DNA of 64,000 bases, taken from Labrys sp. KNU-23 (GTDB taxonomy: Bacteria; Pseudomonadota; Alphaproteobacteria; Rhizobiales; Labraceae). The translations under genes were made by a program, and so were the position numbers. The notes under the pieces are model-generated. The model was given only the letters and a program-made list of their open reading frames with translations, had not been told where the DNA came from and ran no database searches. The stretch lies in NCBI RefSeq assembly GCF_008330945.1, contig NZ_CP043489.1:2987501-3051500 (forward strand). The letters run 5' to 3'. Shown one piece after another: positions 52,071 to 63,361 of this stretch; position 1 is the first letter of the stretch; each line of letters starts with the position of its first letter.

Positions 52071-52853
52071 TCAGAAAGGCACGGCGGGACCGCTGGCTTG
52101 GCCGATTTGGAGCCTGATTCCGGCTTCGAGGCGGCCTGCCAGCCACTGCTTGGCGTGCTGAGTCGCCTGGGTGAGGGTGCTGCCGCCTGCGAGGTTTGCT
52201 GCGATGGCCGAGGAGAGGGCGCAACCCGTCCCGTGCAGGTTCGGGGTCCTGACCCAGGCCGAGGCAAAGCGCCCTGTGCCGGCGCGGGTGGCGAGAATAT
52301 CGACTGCCTCGCCGAGATGACCATGCCCGCCCTTCAGCAGCACCGCCTGCGGGCCGAGGTTGAGGAGGGCCCTAGCCTGCTCGGCCATCTCCGCTTCGCT
52401 CTCTGCCGGCGTGCTGTTCAACAAGATCGCTGCTTCCGACAGATTCGGCGTGAGGCATGTGGCCAGCGGCAGGAGATGGGATTTGAGGGCCTCGAATGTG
52501 CCCGTCTCGCCCAGCAGACGGCCCGTGGTGGCTGACATCACCGGGTCGAGCACGACCGGTAGTCTCCGATCTGCCAGCAGTTCGGCGACGATTCGCGCGT
52601 GCTCGGCGCTCGGCACCATGCCGATCTTGATGGCAGCGACGTCGAAATCGTCGAGCACGGCCTCGATCTGCGCGGCGAGCACCGGCGGCGGCACTGCATG
52701 GATGGCGCGGATGCCACGCGTGTTCTGCGCCGTAACTGCGGTAATTGCCGTGGTGCCGAACACGCCGAAGGCGCGAAAGGCGGCAAGATCGGCCTGGATG
52801 CCGGCGCCACCGCCCGAATCGGAACCGGCAATGCTGAGGGCTACAGCCGTCAT
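52071..52853 (-). CDS. thiD: Hydroxymethylpyrimidine/phosphomethylpyrimidine kinase
   Basis: A 260-residue ribokinase-fold enzyme phosphorylating HMP and HMP-P to the pyrophosphate used by ThiE. N-terminal ALSIAGSDSGGGAGIQADL (about 5-23), the substrate lid MSATTGRLLG and the anion-hole motif NLHGTGCALSSAIA near 215-228 are diagnostic. The start overlaps the thiE stop in ATGA; a longer frame upstream is thiE DNA read in another register. Last gene of the thiamine operon. Confidence 0.96.
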   Translation of the reverse strand: MTAVALSIAGSDSGGGAGIQADLAAFRAFGVFGTTAITAVTAQNTRGIRAIHAVPPPVLAAQIEAVLDDFDVAAIKIGMVPSAEHARIVAELLADRRLPVVLDPVMSATTGRLLGETGTFEALKSHLLPLATCLTPNLSEAAILLNSTPAESEAEMAEQARALLNLGPQAVLLKGGHGHLGEAVDILATRAGTGRFASAWVRTPNLHGTGCALSSAIAANLAGGSTLTQATQHAKQWLAGRLEAGIRLQIGQASGPAVPF

Positions 52854-53485
52854 GCCCCGACCGAAGCCGGCCGGGTGGCTGCCAGCCAGGCCTGGATCCG
52901 CGCATCCGGGTCGGGATCGCGGGTGACGTCGCTGACCATGGCTGTTACGTCGGCCCCCGCGGCGAGGCAGGCCGGAGCCCGTTCGAGCGTGATGCCGCCG
53001 ATGGCAACCAGCGGCAGCGTGCCGATCAGCTTCTTCCATTCGCTGATGCGCTCAAGCCCCTGCGGCGCGAAGGGCATCACCTTGAGCGTGGTGGGATAGA
53101 TAGGTCCCAGCGCCACATAATCAGGATCGCACGCGAGCGCGCGTGCGAGCTCGGCGTGGTCATGCGTCGAGATGCCGAGCTTAAGTCCTGCGGCGCGGAT
53201 GGCGGCGAGGTCGGCGGAATCGAGGTCGCCCTGGCCGAGATGGAGGAAATCCGCGCCGGCCGCGATGGCCGCCTGCCAATAGTCGTTGACCACCAGATCG
53301 GCGCCATAGGCGCGGCAGACTGCCAAGGCTGCGCGGATCTCGGGCACAACAGTCTCGTCGTCGCGATCCTTGATACGCAACTGCACCAGTTTCGTGCCCT
53401 GCTTCACCAGGCGCTCGACCCAGTCAACGCTGTCGACCACGGGATAGAAGGGATCGAGCCGCCAGATAGTGTCGATGATGCTCAT
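52850..53485 (-). CDS. thiE: Thiamine phosphate synthase
   Basis: A 211-residue TIM-barrel enzyme coupling HMP pyrophosphate with thiazole phosphate. Family features are LVQLRIKDRDD, LVVNDYWQAAIAAGADFLHLGQGDL, DYVALGPIYPTTLK and LVAIGGITLERAPACLAAG. It overlaps thiG upstream and thiD downstream by 4 bp each, so all three are translationally coupled. Confidence 0.95.
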   Translation of the reverse strand: MSIIDTIWRLDPFYPVVDSVDWVERLVKQGTKLVQLRIKDRDDETVVPEIRAALAVCRAYGADLVVNDYWQAAIAAGADFLHLGQGDLDSADLAAIRAAGLKLGISTHDHAELARALACDPDYVALGPIYPTTLKVMPFAPQGLERISEWKKLIGTLPLVAIGGITLERAPACLAAGADVTAMVSDVTRDPDPDARIQAWLAATRPASVGA

Positions 53486-54279
53486 GCCAGCACCGCCGAA
53501 TCCAGATTTGCCCGGCCGAAGACCGGCGTCGAGGGAGCCGCCATGTCGCGCGGCACCATGGGGTCGGCAAGGAAGGCGAGGCGCCCTGCCTCGATACCCA
53601 GCGCAAAGGCCCGCGCCATGCCGGCAGGATCGCCCGCCTTGGCGACGGCGGTGTTGAGCAGCACCGCGTCATAGCCGAGTTCCATGGCATGCGCCGCATG
53701 CGACGGCGTGCCGATGCCGGCATCGACCACCAGCGGAATGCCGGGGAAATGCGCCCGCATGCTGCGCAGCCCATAGACGTTGTTGAGGCCGCGCCCCGAG
53801 CCGATCGGTGCGCCCCAGGGCATCAGCACCCGGCAGCCGGCATCGACCAGGCGTTCGGCCACCACCAGGTCCTCGGTGGTGTAGGGGAAGACCTCGAAGC
53901 CTTCGGCGGAGAGGATGCGGGCCGCTTCCACCAGGCCGAAGACATCGGGCTGGAGAGTATCGGCCTCGCCGATCACCTCCAGCTTGATCCAGGTCGTGCC
54001 GAAGACTTCGCGCGCCATCTGCGCCGTCGTCACCGCTTCCTTCACGCTATGGCAGCCGGCGGTGTTGGGCAGCACCTTGACGCCGAGTTCGCGGATCAGG
54101 CCCCAGAAGCTCTGGCCGCTGCGCTCCCCGCCGGATTCCCGGCGCAACGAGACGGTGACGATGCCGGCCCCGGAGGCGCGCACGGCCTCGGCGAGAATGG
54201 CGGGCGAGGGATATTGCGCCGTGCCGAGCAGCAGGCGGGAGGCGAAGGAGGTGTCGTAGAAGGTGAGTGTGTCGGTCAT
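53482..54279 (-). CDS. thiG: Thiazole synthase
   Basis: A 265-residue barrel enzyme building the thiazole phosphate from deoxyxylulose phosphate, dehydroglycine and ThiS thiocarboxylate. The Schiff-base lysine is in TWIKLEVIGE, with VLPNTAGCHSVKEAV, EVFPYTTEDLVVAERL and the phosphate site IGSGRGLNN. Two start codons lie six bases apart: 54285, which overlaps the thiS stop in ATGA but has GGAGG directly against it, and 54279, with proper 6-nt spacing. I prefer 54279. Confidence 0.95.
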   Translation of the reverse strand: MTDTLTFYDTSFASRLLLGTAQYPSPAILAEAVRASGAGIVTVSLRRESGGERSGQSFWGLIRELGVKVLPNTAGCHSVKEAVTTAQMAREVFGTTWIKLEVIGEADTLQPDVFGLVEAARILSAEGFEVFPYTTEDLVVAERLVDAGCRVLMPWGAPIGSGRGLNNVYGLRSMRAHFPGIPLVVDAGIGTPSHAAHAMELGYDAVLLNTAVAKAGDPAGMARAFALGIEAGRLAFLADPMVPRDMAAPSTPVFGRANLDSAVLA

Positions 54280-54281
54280 GG

Positions 54282-54479
54282 TCATCCTCCCTGCCGGGGT
54301 GCGAGGATCTCGACAGCGTCGCCATCCTTGAGGGCGGTGCGGTCGCGATCGACGGCCCTCACGAAGCGTCCGTTGAGGGCGGTAGCCACCACGGCCTCGT
54401 TGAGCTCGAGCGCTTCGAGCAGGCAAGCGAGGGTGGCGGCATCGGTTTCCTGGCGTTCGCCGTTGACGGTCAAGGTCAT
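54282..54479 (-). CDS. thiS: Sulfur carrier protein ThiS
   Basis: A 65-residue ubiquitin-fold protein ending in Gly-Gly (APRQGG), which is adenylated and thiocarboxylated to donate sulfur to ThiG. MTLTVNGERQETDAATLACL is typical of the N terminus. It overlaps thiO and thiG by 4 bp or nearly so. No thiF adenylyltransferase is seen in the operon, so that function must be encoded elsewhere. Confidence 0.94.
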   Translation of the reverse strand: MTLTVNGERQETDAATLACLLEALELNEAVVATALNGRFVRAVDRDRTALKDGDAVEILAPRQGG

Positions 54480-55466
54480 GCGCTAACTCCTTGCTGGGCT
54501 GTCCGCACGGGCAGGATCCGGTCGGCGGCTTCCTGGGCCAGGGCCGGCGAGAGCAGGAAGCCGTGGCGGAACAAGCCGTTGAGCGAGATGACGCGCCCGA
54601 CCACGGTGAGGCGCGGCAGATTGTCGGGAAAGGCGGGGCGCAGCCCGGCTTCGAGCTCGAGGATCTCGGCCTCGCCGAAGGCCGGATGCAGGCTGAAGGC
54701 CGCGGCGATCAGTTCCATGGTCGAGCGCAGGGTCGGTGGCCCGTCATGCTCGCTCTCGATCATGGTGGCGCCGATCATGAAGCGATGGTCGGCGCGCGGC
54801 ACGATATAGAGGGGAAAGCGCGGGTGCAGGAAACGCACGGGCCGGGAGAGGGTGACGCCCGGCGCGTGGACCACGATGGCCTCGCCCCGGACACCGCGCA
54901 GATCGGGCAGTTCGGCCCGCGCGGCAAAGCCGCGGCAGTCGATCACGGCGTCCGCATCGAGGGCATGCGGCTCGGCCTCGACGCCGAAGCGGATGGCGAC
55001 GCCGAGCTCGGCAAGGCGCCCGGCCAGCACCTGTAGCGCCCGTCTCGGGTCGAGATGGGCCTCGCGGGGGAAGAACAGGCCCTGGTGGAAGCGGCCGGCA
55101 AGATCCGGCTCGAGCGTGGCGATGCCGGGCCCATCCACCGGGACATGGGCCTTTGTACGCCGGGCGAAACGGGCAATCTCGCTGCCGTCGCGGGCGGGAG
55201 CGACCACCAGCGTGCCGCGCTGCACGGTTTCCCGCACATGGCGCGGCCACCAGGCGAGCGCGAGTTCGCCGCGCCGCTCGACCTCGATCTCGGCGCTTTC
55301 TCGTTCGCACCAGGGCGCGAGCATACCGCCGGCCAGCCAGGAACAGGCCTGCGCACCCAGGGCCTCGCTGCGCTCCAGGATCTCGACCTCCGCGCCGCGC
55401 GCCGTGCATTCCATCGCCGTGACGAGGCCGGCGACGCCGGCCCCTACCACGGTGACGCGCTTGACG

Positions 55467-55483
<17 letters not shown>
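54476..55483 (-). CDS. thiO: Glycine oxidase
   Basis: A 335-residue FAD-dependent amine oxidase that produces the iminoacetate (dehydroglycine) needed by ThiG. The N-terminal FAD motif VTVVGAGVAGLVTAMEC is at about 10-26, and ACSWLAGGMLAPWCE and the C-terminal NGLFRHGFLLSPAL match the ThiO group. The presence of thiO rather than thiH indicates the oxygen-dependent route. It overlaps thiC by 17 bp and thiS by 4 bp. Confidence 0.94.
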
Positions 55484-57308
<1,825 letters not shown>

Positions 57309-57416
57309 GGATCTCCTCCTCGTTGCGAGTCATGGAGATCCGGGGCGACGATTGTCTGGGCAGAACCGGCATCGCAGCCAATTCCGGGACTTGGAGCCAA
57401 ATTCTAGCGCCAAAGC

Positions 57417-57516
57417 CCTGTTCCCGTCCCTTCGCCGGCATGACCCGGATCAGGTTCGAAGGGTTCGGCTCTAGGCCATCTCAGCCCCGCTTGCGCGGGA
57501 CACCCCTCGGAACAGG
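57417..57516 (-). promoter_or_regulatory. TPP (THI-box) riboswitch
   Basis: On the minus strand the element has a perfect 8-bp P1 stem (CCTGTTCC at 57509-57516 paired with GGAACAGG at 57417-57424), the conserved GGGGTGT and GGCTGAGA pyrimidine-sensor helix, and AACCTGATCCGGGTCATGCC, the pyrophosphate-sensor helix. It sits in the thiC leader and should shut the operon when thiamine pyrophosphate is plentiful, probably by blocking translation as no clear terminator follows. The remaining 57517-57659 bases carry no gene and should hold the promoter. Confidence 0.95.
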
Positions 57517-57659
57517 ACCAAGGTTAGACCCGGAATCGCCGGGCGTCCAGAGGGAAGGATTGTCGCATTATTTTGGAAGAAGGGGGCGCTCTGCCCTATC
57601 TGGCCTTTGACCCTTGAAAAGCCCGCGCTTGAAGACTTGCCTCCGAGACTTGGTGGAAA

Positions 57660-59291
57660 TCACCCCCGCCAGGCCGCCGCGATCATGTCCGAAGCCTTCT
57701 CGGCGATCATCACCACGGGCGCATGGGTGTTGCCGGAGACGATGGTCGGCATGATCGAGGCATCGGCGATGCGCAGGCCTGAAATGCCGCGCAGGCGCAA
57801 TTGCGGATCGACCACGGCCGCCGCATCGCTGCCCATCCGGGCCGTGCCGACCGGGTGGAAGATGGTGGTGGCGATGTCGCCGGCGGCCTTGGCGAGATCC
57901 TCGGCCGACTGGATCGCCGGCCCGGGCTTCAATTCCTCCGGCCGGAAGGCCTGCATCCGCTTCGTCGCCATCAGGCGGCGGGCCGCACGGATCGAATCGG
58001 CCGCGACGGCACGGTCGCCTTCGGTCGACAGGTAGTTCGGGGTGATTTCCGGGTGGGTCCGGGCGTCCGGCGAGACGATACGCACATGGCCGCGTGCCTC
58101 CGGCCGGAGATTGCAGACCGAGACGGTGATGGCTGGAAAAGGGTGTAGCGGCGATCCGAAGGCGTCGAGCGATAGGGGCTGCACGTGGAACTCGATATTG
58201 GCGCTGCCGAAGCGCGGATCAGACTTCATGAAGATGCCGAGCTGGCTCGGTGCCATCGCCATCGGCCCCGAACGCTTGAGGGCATAGGTGAGGGCGATCT
58301 CAGCCTTGCCCAGCAGCGAGGCCTGCCATTCGTTCAGGGTGCGTGCGCCGCTGATCTTGAACACGGTGCGGATCTGCAGATGATCCTGTAGGTTCTCGCC
58401 GACCCCGGGCGCCTCCAGCACGAGCGGAATGCCGTGCCTGGCCAGCAGCGCCGCCGGGCCGACGCCGGACAGCTGCAGGAGCTGCGGCGTACCGATGGCC
58501 CCGGCCGCCAGCACCAGCTCGCGCTTGATCGAGACGCGCGCCGGCTTGCTACCGAGCCGCAGTTCGAGGCCCTCGGCCCGTCCATCCGCGAAACGGATGC
58601 GCTCGGCCATCGCCCCGGTGAGGATGGTGAGGTTCTTGCGATGCCGGACGGGATTGATGAAGGCCCTCACGGCATTGAAGCGAAAGCCGGCCTTCTGGTT
58701 GACTTCGAAATAGGCCGAGCCGGTGTTGTCGCCGGCATTGAAGTCGTCGATCTGGGGCACGCCGAGTTCCTCGGCAGCCTCGCGCACCGAGTCCAGGATC
58801 GGCCAGGACAGGCGCTGGCGCTCGACGCGCAGCTCGCCCTCCGAACCATGAAAGGCCGCGCTCCCGGCATGGTGGTTCTCCGAGCGCCGGAACAGCGGCA
58901 GCACGTCGTCCCAGCCCCAGCCGGCATTGCCGAGCTGCTGCCATTGGTCATAGTCGGCGGCCTGGCCGCGCATATAGATCATGCCGTTGATCGAGGAGCA
59001 GCCGCCCATCACCCGGCCGCGCGGATAAGCGAGCGAGCGCCCGTTCAGGCCCGGCTCGGCCACGGTCCTGTAGCCCCAATCGGTACGCGGATTGCCCATG
59101 CAATAGAGATAGCCGACCGGAATGTGGATCCAGTGATAGCGGTCCGAGTCGCCGGCTTCGAGCAGCAGCACCCTGGCGTTGGGATCGGCGGAGAGCCGGT
59201 TGGCCAGCACGCAGCCGCCGGAGCCGGCGCCGACGACGACATAGTCGTAAGCGCCGAGATCGATGCGTTCGCTATCGTGACGTTCGTTCAT
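57660..59291 (-). CDS. GMC family FAD-dependent oxidoreductase
   Basis: A 543-residue alcohol dehydrogenase of the glucose-methanol-choline family, BetA-like. FAD motif YVVVGAGSGGCVLANRLS is at about 16-33, GMC signature 1 PRGRVMGGCSSINGMIYMRG near 90-109 and signature 2 GAIGTPQLLQLSGVGP near 265. The active-site His is in FHPVGTARMG, with VSGNTHAPVVMIAE near the C terminus. The ATG overlaps the FGGY kinase stop in ATGA, so it is the last gene of the catabolic operon. It may oxidise a polyol or sugar that feeds the kinase; the substrate is unknown. Confidence 0.9.
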   Translation of the reverse strand: MNERHDSERIDLGAYDYVVVGAGSGGCVLANRLSADPNARVLLLEAGDSDRYHWIHIPVGYLYCMGNPRTDWGYRTVAEPGLNGRSLAYPRGRVMGGCSSINGMIYMRGQAADYDQWQQLGNAGWGWDDVLPLFRRSENHHAGSAAFHGSEGELRVERQRLSWPILDSVREAAEELGVPQIDDFNAGDNTGSAYFEVNQKAGFRFNAVRAFINPVRHRKNLTILTGAMAERIRFADGRAEGLELRLGSKPARVSIKRELVLAAGAIGTPQLLQLSGVGPAALLARHGIPLVLEAPGVGENLQDHLQIRTVFKISGARTLNEWQASLLGKAEIALTYALKRSGPMAMAPSQLGIFMKSDPRFGSANIEFHVQPLSLDAFGSPLHPFPAITVSVCNLRPEARGHVRIVSPDARTHPEITPNYLSTEGDRAVAADSIRAARRLMATKRMQAFRPEELKPGPAIQSAEDLAKAAGDIATTIFHPVGTARMGSDAAAVVDPQLRLRGISGLRIADASIMPTIVSGNTHAPVVMIAEKASDMIAAAWRG

Positions 59292-60784
59292 GCGCCCTCT
59301 CGATAGCGTTTCCAGTGTTCGGGCATGGTCTCCGCGAGGCCGCAATAGAGGCGGTAGCGCGCCTCCACCAGCGCCCTGTCCGCGGTGCGGGACTGGTACT
59401 GAGCGGCCTGGCGCACCATGGCGGCGATGCCGTCGTCGAGCGTTGCAAAGGTTCCAGCTGCGACGCCCGCCGCGATCGCTGCGCCCAGCGCGCCGGTTTC
59501 CTGGCATTCGGCCACGGTGACCGGCAGGTCGAGGATGTCGGCGAACATCTGGCACCAGACCGGGCTGCGCGAGCCGCCGCCGGACAGCGAGGCGCGCGTG
59601 ATTTCCGTGCCGGCGCGGCGCAGGCGCTCGATATGGCGGCGATGTTCGAAGACCACGCCCTCATAGAGCGCATGGAGCATCTCCGCCTTGCCGTGCCAGC
59701 CGGCAAGGCCGATGAAGGCGCCGCGTGCGTCGGGATGGGTGGAAGCGCCGAACAGGAAGGGCAGGAACAGCGGCAGCTCCGGATGGGGCGCGACCGAGGC
59801 CACCAGGGCATTGCAGGCCTCGAACGCGGCGGGGCCGTGCCCGCCGCCGAACTCGCGTACGAACCATTCGAGATTGACGGCCGAGGTGGCGCTGGATTCG
59901 ACGGCGACATAGCGGTCCGGGCGCCAGGTCGAGGCGTGGAACACGGTATCATCGACCAGCGGCGTCTCGCGTACCACCTGGTTGATGCTCCAGGTGCCGG
60001 CCACAACAGCTGCCTCGCCGGGCGTGTTGACGCCGGAGCCGATCATCGAGGCGATGATGTCGAAGAAGCCGGCGGCGACAGGCGTTCCCTCGGCGAGCCC
60101 GGTGGCGTCAGCGGCACCGGCGGTGACGCTACCCGCCGAGGCTTCGGACTCGACGAGATCGGGCAGCAGTCCCGCGGCATCGCCGAGGCCATAGGCCGCG
60201 AGCAGGGCTTCGTCATAGCGCCGCTCGGGCAGGCGCAGCAGGCCGGCGCCGCTCATATCCGAAAAATCGGAGACGAGCCTGCCGGTGAGCATCAGCGTCA
60301 GCGCGTCCTTGCACAGGAAGGCGGTGCCGGCCCTGGCATAAAGGTCGGGGTGGTTACGCTTGAGCCAGAGCAGGAGCGTGGCCGTCTGGGCCGGCCAGGG
60401 TCGCTGCAGGCAGAGCGGATAGAGGGCGTCCGCTGCCGGCGAGGCACGCAGTTCGGCAGCGAGACCGGCAGCCCGGTTGTCGATTGACTGGATGCCGATC
60501 AGCGGTTGGTCGTCCCGGTCGAGCACATAGAGGCCGTTGCCATGGCCGGCCATGCCGACGCCAATGACGTGCCTGCCCTCGACGCCGGACTCGTCCAGGC
60601 ATCTCCGGATCACCGTGGCGGCATTGGCCCAGAGTTCTGCGATGTCGCGCTCGACATAACCGGGCTGGGGCTGCCGCGATCGGCCGTCGAGTGCGGCTCG
60701 CGCCAGAACCCGTCCTTCGAGGTCGAACAGGACGGCCTTGACCACGGTATTGCCGGCGTCGATGCCGAGGAGATGGCGCGTCAC
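59288..60784 (-). CDS. FGGY-family carbohydrate kinase (LyxK/xylulokinase-like)
   Basis: A 498-residue sugar kinase. The N-terminal phosphate loop is GIDAGNTVVKAVLFDLEGRV (about 7-26). PQPGYVERDIAELWANAATV and GVGMAGHGNGLYVLDRDDQP follow the L-xylulokinase (LyxK) pattern closely, from recollection of that sequence. Catalytic Asp is likely in SDFSDMSGAGL. The C-terminal ATP site is SLSGGGSRSPVWCQMFADIL and GALGAAIAAG. The GTG start overlaps the aldolase stop in GTGA. It probably phosphorylates a keto-sugar or sugar alcohol that the aldolase later cleaves. Confidence 0.9.
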   Translation of the reverse strand: MTRHLLGIDAGNTVVKAVLFDLEGRVLARAALDGRSRQPQPGYVERDIAELWANAATVIRRCLDESGVEGRHVIGVGMAGHGNGLYVLDRDDQPLIGIQSIDNRAAGLAAELRASPAADALYPLCLQRPWPAQTATLLLWLKRNHPDLYARAGTAFLCKDALTLMLTGRLVSDFSDMSGAGLLRLPERRYDEALLAAYGLGDAAGLLPDLVESEASAGSVTAGAADATGLAEGTPVAAGFFDIIASMIGSGVNTPGEAAVVAGTWSINQVVRETPLVDDTVFHASTWRPDRYVAVESSATSAVNLEWFVREFGGGHGPAAFEACNALVASVAPHPELPLFLPFLFGASTHPDARGAFIGLAGWHGKAEMLHALYEGVVFEHRRHIERLRRAGTEITRASLSGGGSRSPVWCQMFADILDLPVTVAECQETGALGAAIAAGVAAGTFATLDDGIAAMVRQAAQYQSRTADRALVEARYRLYCGLAETMPEHWKRYREGA

Positions 60785-61626
60785 GCTGCGGCCTCGTAGA
60801 TGGACCAGGCCTCGGCGTCGTCGGCGCCCTGGTGGATCATCGCCATCAGCGCCTTGACCACGCGAGCCGGATTGTCGTGCTGGTAGATGTTGCGGCCATA
60901 GACCATGCCATGTGCGCCCTGGCGCATCAAAGCATACGAATTGGCGAAGACCTGGCGCAGATCCGCCTTGCCGCCGCCGCGCACCAGCACGGGGCAACGG
61001 GCGGCCTCGACCACGCGGTGGAAATCGGCCGGGTCGCTGGTCGGGTCGGCCTTGACGATATCGGCGCCGAGCTCGCGGGCGAGGCGCACCAGCGTGACGA
61101 TCTTTTCCGCGTCGCCGTCCACGAGATAGCCGCCGCGCTCACTGGCCGGCTGCATCACCAGCGGCTCGATCATCAGCGGCATGCCGTATTTTTCGCAGTC
61201 TTGCGCCACCCGCGAAATGTTCTTGATGCATTGGCGGAACAGGCCCGGCTCGTCCGGCAGCATGAAGAGATTGACCACCACGCAGGCCGCATCCATGCGC
61301 AGAGCCGGGGCAATGGGATCCTGCGCGTTCTGCAACAGGGCCCACATCTCGCGATGGCGCTGGCGGTTGTAGGGATTGCCCATGTCGATGCGCATGACCA
61401 GGGCAGGCTTGTGCTTGCTGGGGATCTCCTGCAGCAGGTCGGCCTGGCCGTAGTTCATCTGGATGGCATCGGGGCCGGCCTCGGCCAGCATGCGCACGAC
61501 CTTGCCCATGTCCTCCAGCCCGTCGAGGAAGGAAGGCTCGTTGCACACGCCATGGTCGATGGCGACGTCAAGACATCTGCCGGCGCCGAACAGGCGGTTC
61601 ATCCGGACTTTCTTGGTGAGATACAT
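60781..61626 (-). CDS. DhnA/LsrF-type class I aldolase
   Basis: A 281-residue (beta/alpha)8 class I aldolase of the DeoC/LacD/DhnA superfamily. The N terminus MYLTKKVRMNRLFGAGRCLD and VAIDHGVCNEPSF match the DhnA/LsrF group. Schiff-base Lys lies in GADIVKADPTSDP near 190, and RGGGKAD plus GMVYGRNIYQH form the phosphate-binding C-terminal loops. It starts inside the end of the upstream flavoprotein gene (46-59 bp overlap) and overlaps the kinase start by 4 bp. Likely cleaves a ketose phosphate to a triose phosphate and an aldehyde. Confidence 0.88.
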   Translation of the reverse strand: MYLTKKVRMNRLFGAGRCLDVAIDHGVCNEPSFLDGLEDMGKVVRMLAEAGPDAIQMNYGQADLLQEIPSKHKPALVMRIDMGNPYNRQRHREMWALLQNAQDPIAPALRMDAACVVVNLFMLPDEPGLFRQCIKNISRVAQDCEKYGMPLMIEPLVMQPASERGGYLVDGDAEKIVTLVRLARELGADIVKADPTSDPADFHRVVEAARCPVLVRGGGKADLRQVFANSYALMRQGAHGMVYGRNIYQHDNPARVVKALMAMIHQGADDAEAWSIYEAAA

Positions 61627-63343
61627 GGGTCTTCCCTGTGGTGTTGCGTGCCGCGAGCGTTGCCGCTGCAAGGACGTGAAAGTGATCGAGATAAGTGAGC
61701 AGCCGGTCGATCTCGTCCTGCGTGCGAGCCTCGTTCCAGTCGAGGGCGGCAGCCGCCAGCGCGGCGAGTTCCTGGATGGCATCGAGCGACAGCCCGCCGC
61801 TGAAGGTGATGGTCATGCGCCGGAGCACCAGGTCGGCCAAAGTGGCGACCTGACCGTTCGAGAGGATCCAACAGATCTCGTCGCGGCTGTAATCAGGCAG
61901 GCTGGCGAGGCTGATATCATCGACGTCCGGCGTGAAATCGAGCATCCGCGTGCCGTACCGTTCGAGCAGGGCGGCGCAGCGTTCCACCGAAGCCCCGGTC
62001 GAGGTGGCGGCGCGGCGCAGCCAGTCCCGGCGTTCGGCTTCGCTTCGAGGAAAGTCCTTGCCGCCGCCGATCGCCAGGGCCTCGCTCGAGCGTGTGCGAT
62101 TGATCCCGAGGCGGGTCAGCACCGTATCAGCGGCCTGGGCACCGAAGGCACGGAAGGTCGTCCACTTGCCGCCGACGAGGTTGAGGACGGGAATCGGTCC
62201 CGGAGGCGTCGACCATTCGCAGCTATGATCGCGCGAGATCTCGGCATTCACATTCGCATCGGCCCGGGGCAGCGGGCGCACGCCGGCGAAGCGGAAGACG
62301 ATATCGGCTTCCGACAGGGCGATGCCGGGGAAGACCCCGCGGATCGACTCCAGGATATAGGCGGCTTCGCTGGCCTCGCAGCGCACGCCGTCGGGCGTGT
62401 CGACGCGGATGTCGGTCGAGCCGGCGAGTATATGGCCGAAATGGGCGAACAGGATGCACACGCGCCCTTCGCGATTGGCGAAATAGACCATGCGTTCGCC
62501 GATGGCCTCGAGGAGGGTGGGGCTGTCGAGGACGAGATGGGAGCCCTTGGTACCGCCGATCAGCGCGGTCTGCCGGCCCGAGAGCAGGGCGTTGGTCTGG
62601 TCGATCCAGGCCCCGCTGGCATTGACGATCACCTCGGCGGTGAGGGTGATGCGCTCGCCGGTCAGGCTGTCGATGAGCTCGGCGACAGTGCCATCCAGGC
62701 TGGCGAGGCCGAGATGGTTGAGCGCCAGCGCGTCGGCACAGGCTGCCTCGGCATCGGCGATCAGTTCGAGGCCGAGCTGTTCGGGCCGGCTGATCTTGGC
62801 ATCGTGATAGAGGGCGGCATAGCTGATGTCGGGATGGAAGGCGGGCCAGTTCAGGCGGGTGGCGCGGCGGCCGAAAAAACGGCTTTTCGGCAATTGGCGC
62901 TCGCGGCTGGCATAGAAATCGTAGAGGGCGAGCCCCAGACGCACGATCAGGGCGCCGCGCGGCCCCGGCTTCGGCCGCCCGCCGAAAAAGCGGCGGATCG
63001 CCGAGGCGGTGCCGGAAAAGCAGTCCGCCAGCGGGACCAGGGTCGGCAGGGCGCTGACATAATGGGGGGCGTTGCGCAGCAGGCGGTTGCGCTCCAGTAG
63101 GGACTCCTTCACCAGTCCGAATTCGCCATTCTCCAGATAGCGCAGCCCGCCATGGATCATGCGGGAGGGCGCCGCGCTGGCCCCGCTCATGAAGTCGCCA
63201 CGCTCGACGAGCACGACATCGATCCCCTGCAGGGCGAGCTCGCGAAAGGTGCTTATGCCGTTGATGCCGCCGCCGACGACAAGGACCGCTATGCGGCCCT
63301 TTGCGCGCAGCCTGTCGAGCCGTTCCGCCCGGGTGAGCGTCAT
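61568..63343 (-). CDS. Glycerol-3-phosphate dehydrogenase/oxidase family flavoprotein
   Basis: A 591-residue FAD enzyme of the GlpD family (DAO fold plus C-terminal helical domain). FAD motif VLVVGGGINGISTFRELALQ at about 20-39, RGDFMSGASAAPSRMIHGGL (48-67) and the C-terminal VGGKWTTFRAFGAQAAD are diagnostic. Operons of this type also use GlpD-like enzymes on phosphorylated polyols (as EryB does on erythritol phosphate), so glycerol phosphate is not assured as the substrate. The last 19 codons overlap the aldolase gene. It follows the aldo/keto reductase by 18 bp. Confidence 0.9.
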   Translation of the reverse strand: MTLTRAERLDRLRAKGRIAVLVVGGGINGISTFRELALQGIDVVLVERGDFMSGASAAPSRMIHGGLRYLENGEFGLVKESLLERNRLLRNAPHYVSALPTLVPLADCFSGTASAIRRFFGGRPKPGPRGALIVRLGLALYDFYASRERQLPKSRFFGRRATRLNWPAFHPDISYAALYHDAKISRPEQLGLELIADAEAACADALALNHLGLASLDGTVAELIDSLTGERITLTAEVIVNASGAWIDQTNALLSGRQTALIGGTKGSHLVLDSPTLLEAIGERMVYFANREGRVCILFAHFGHILAGSTDIRVDTPDGVRCEASEAAYILESIRGVFPGIALSEADIVFRFAGVRPLPRADANVNAEISRDHSCEWSTPPGPIPVLNLVGGKWTTFRAFGAQAADTVLTRLGINRTRSSEALAIGGGKDFPRSEAERRDWLRRAATSTGASVERCAALLERYGTRMLDFTPDVDDISLASLPDYSRDEICWILSNGQVATLADLVLRRMTITFSGGLSLDAIQELAALAAAALDWNEARTQDEIDRLLTYLDHFHVLAAATLAARNTTGKTHVSHQESPDEPPVRRRQMS

Positions 63344-63361
63344 GCCACCAACTCCACCCTG

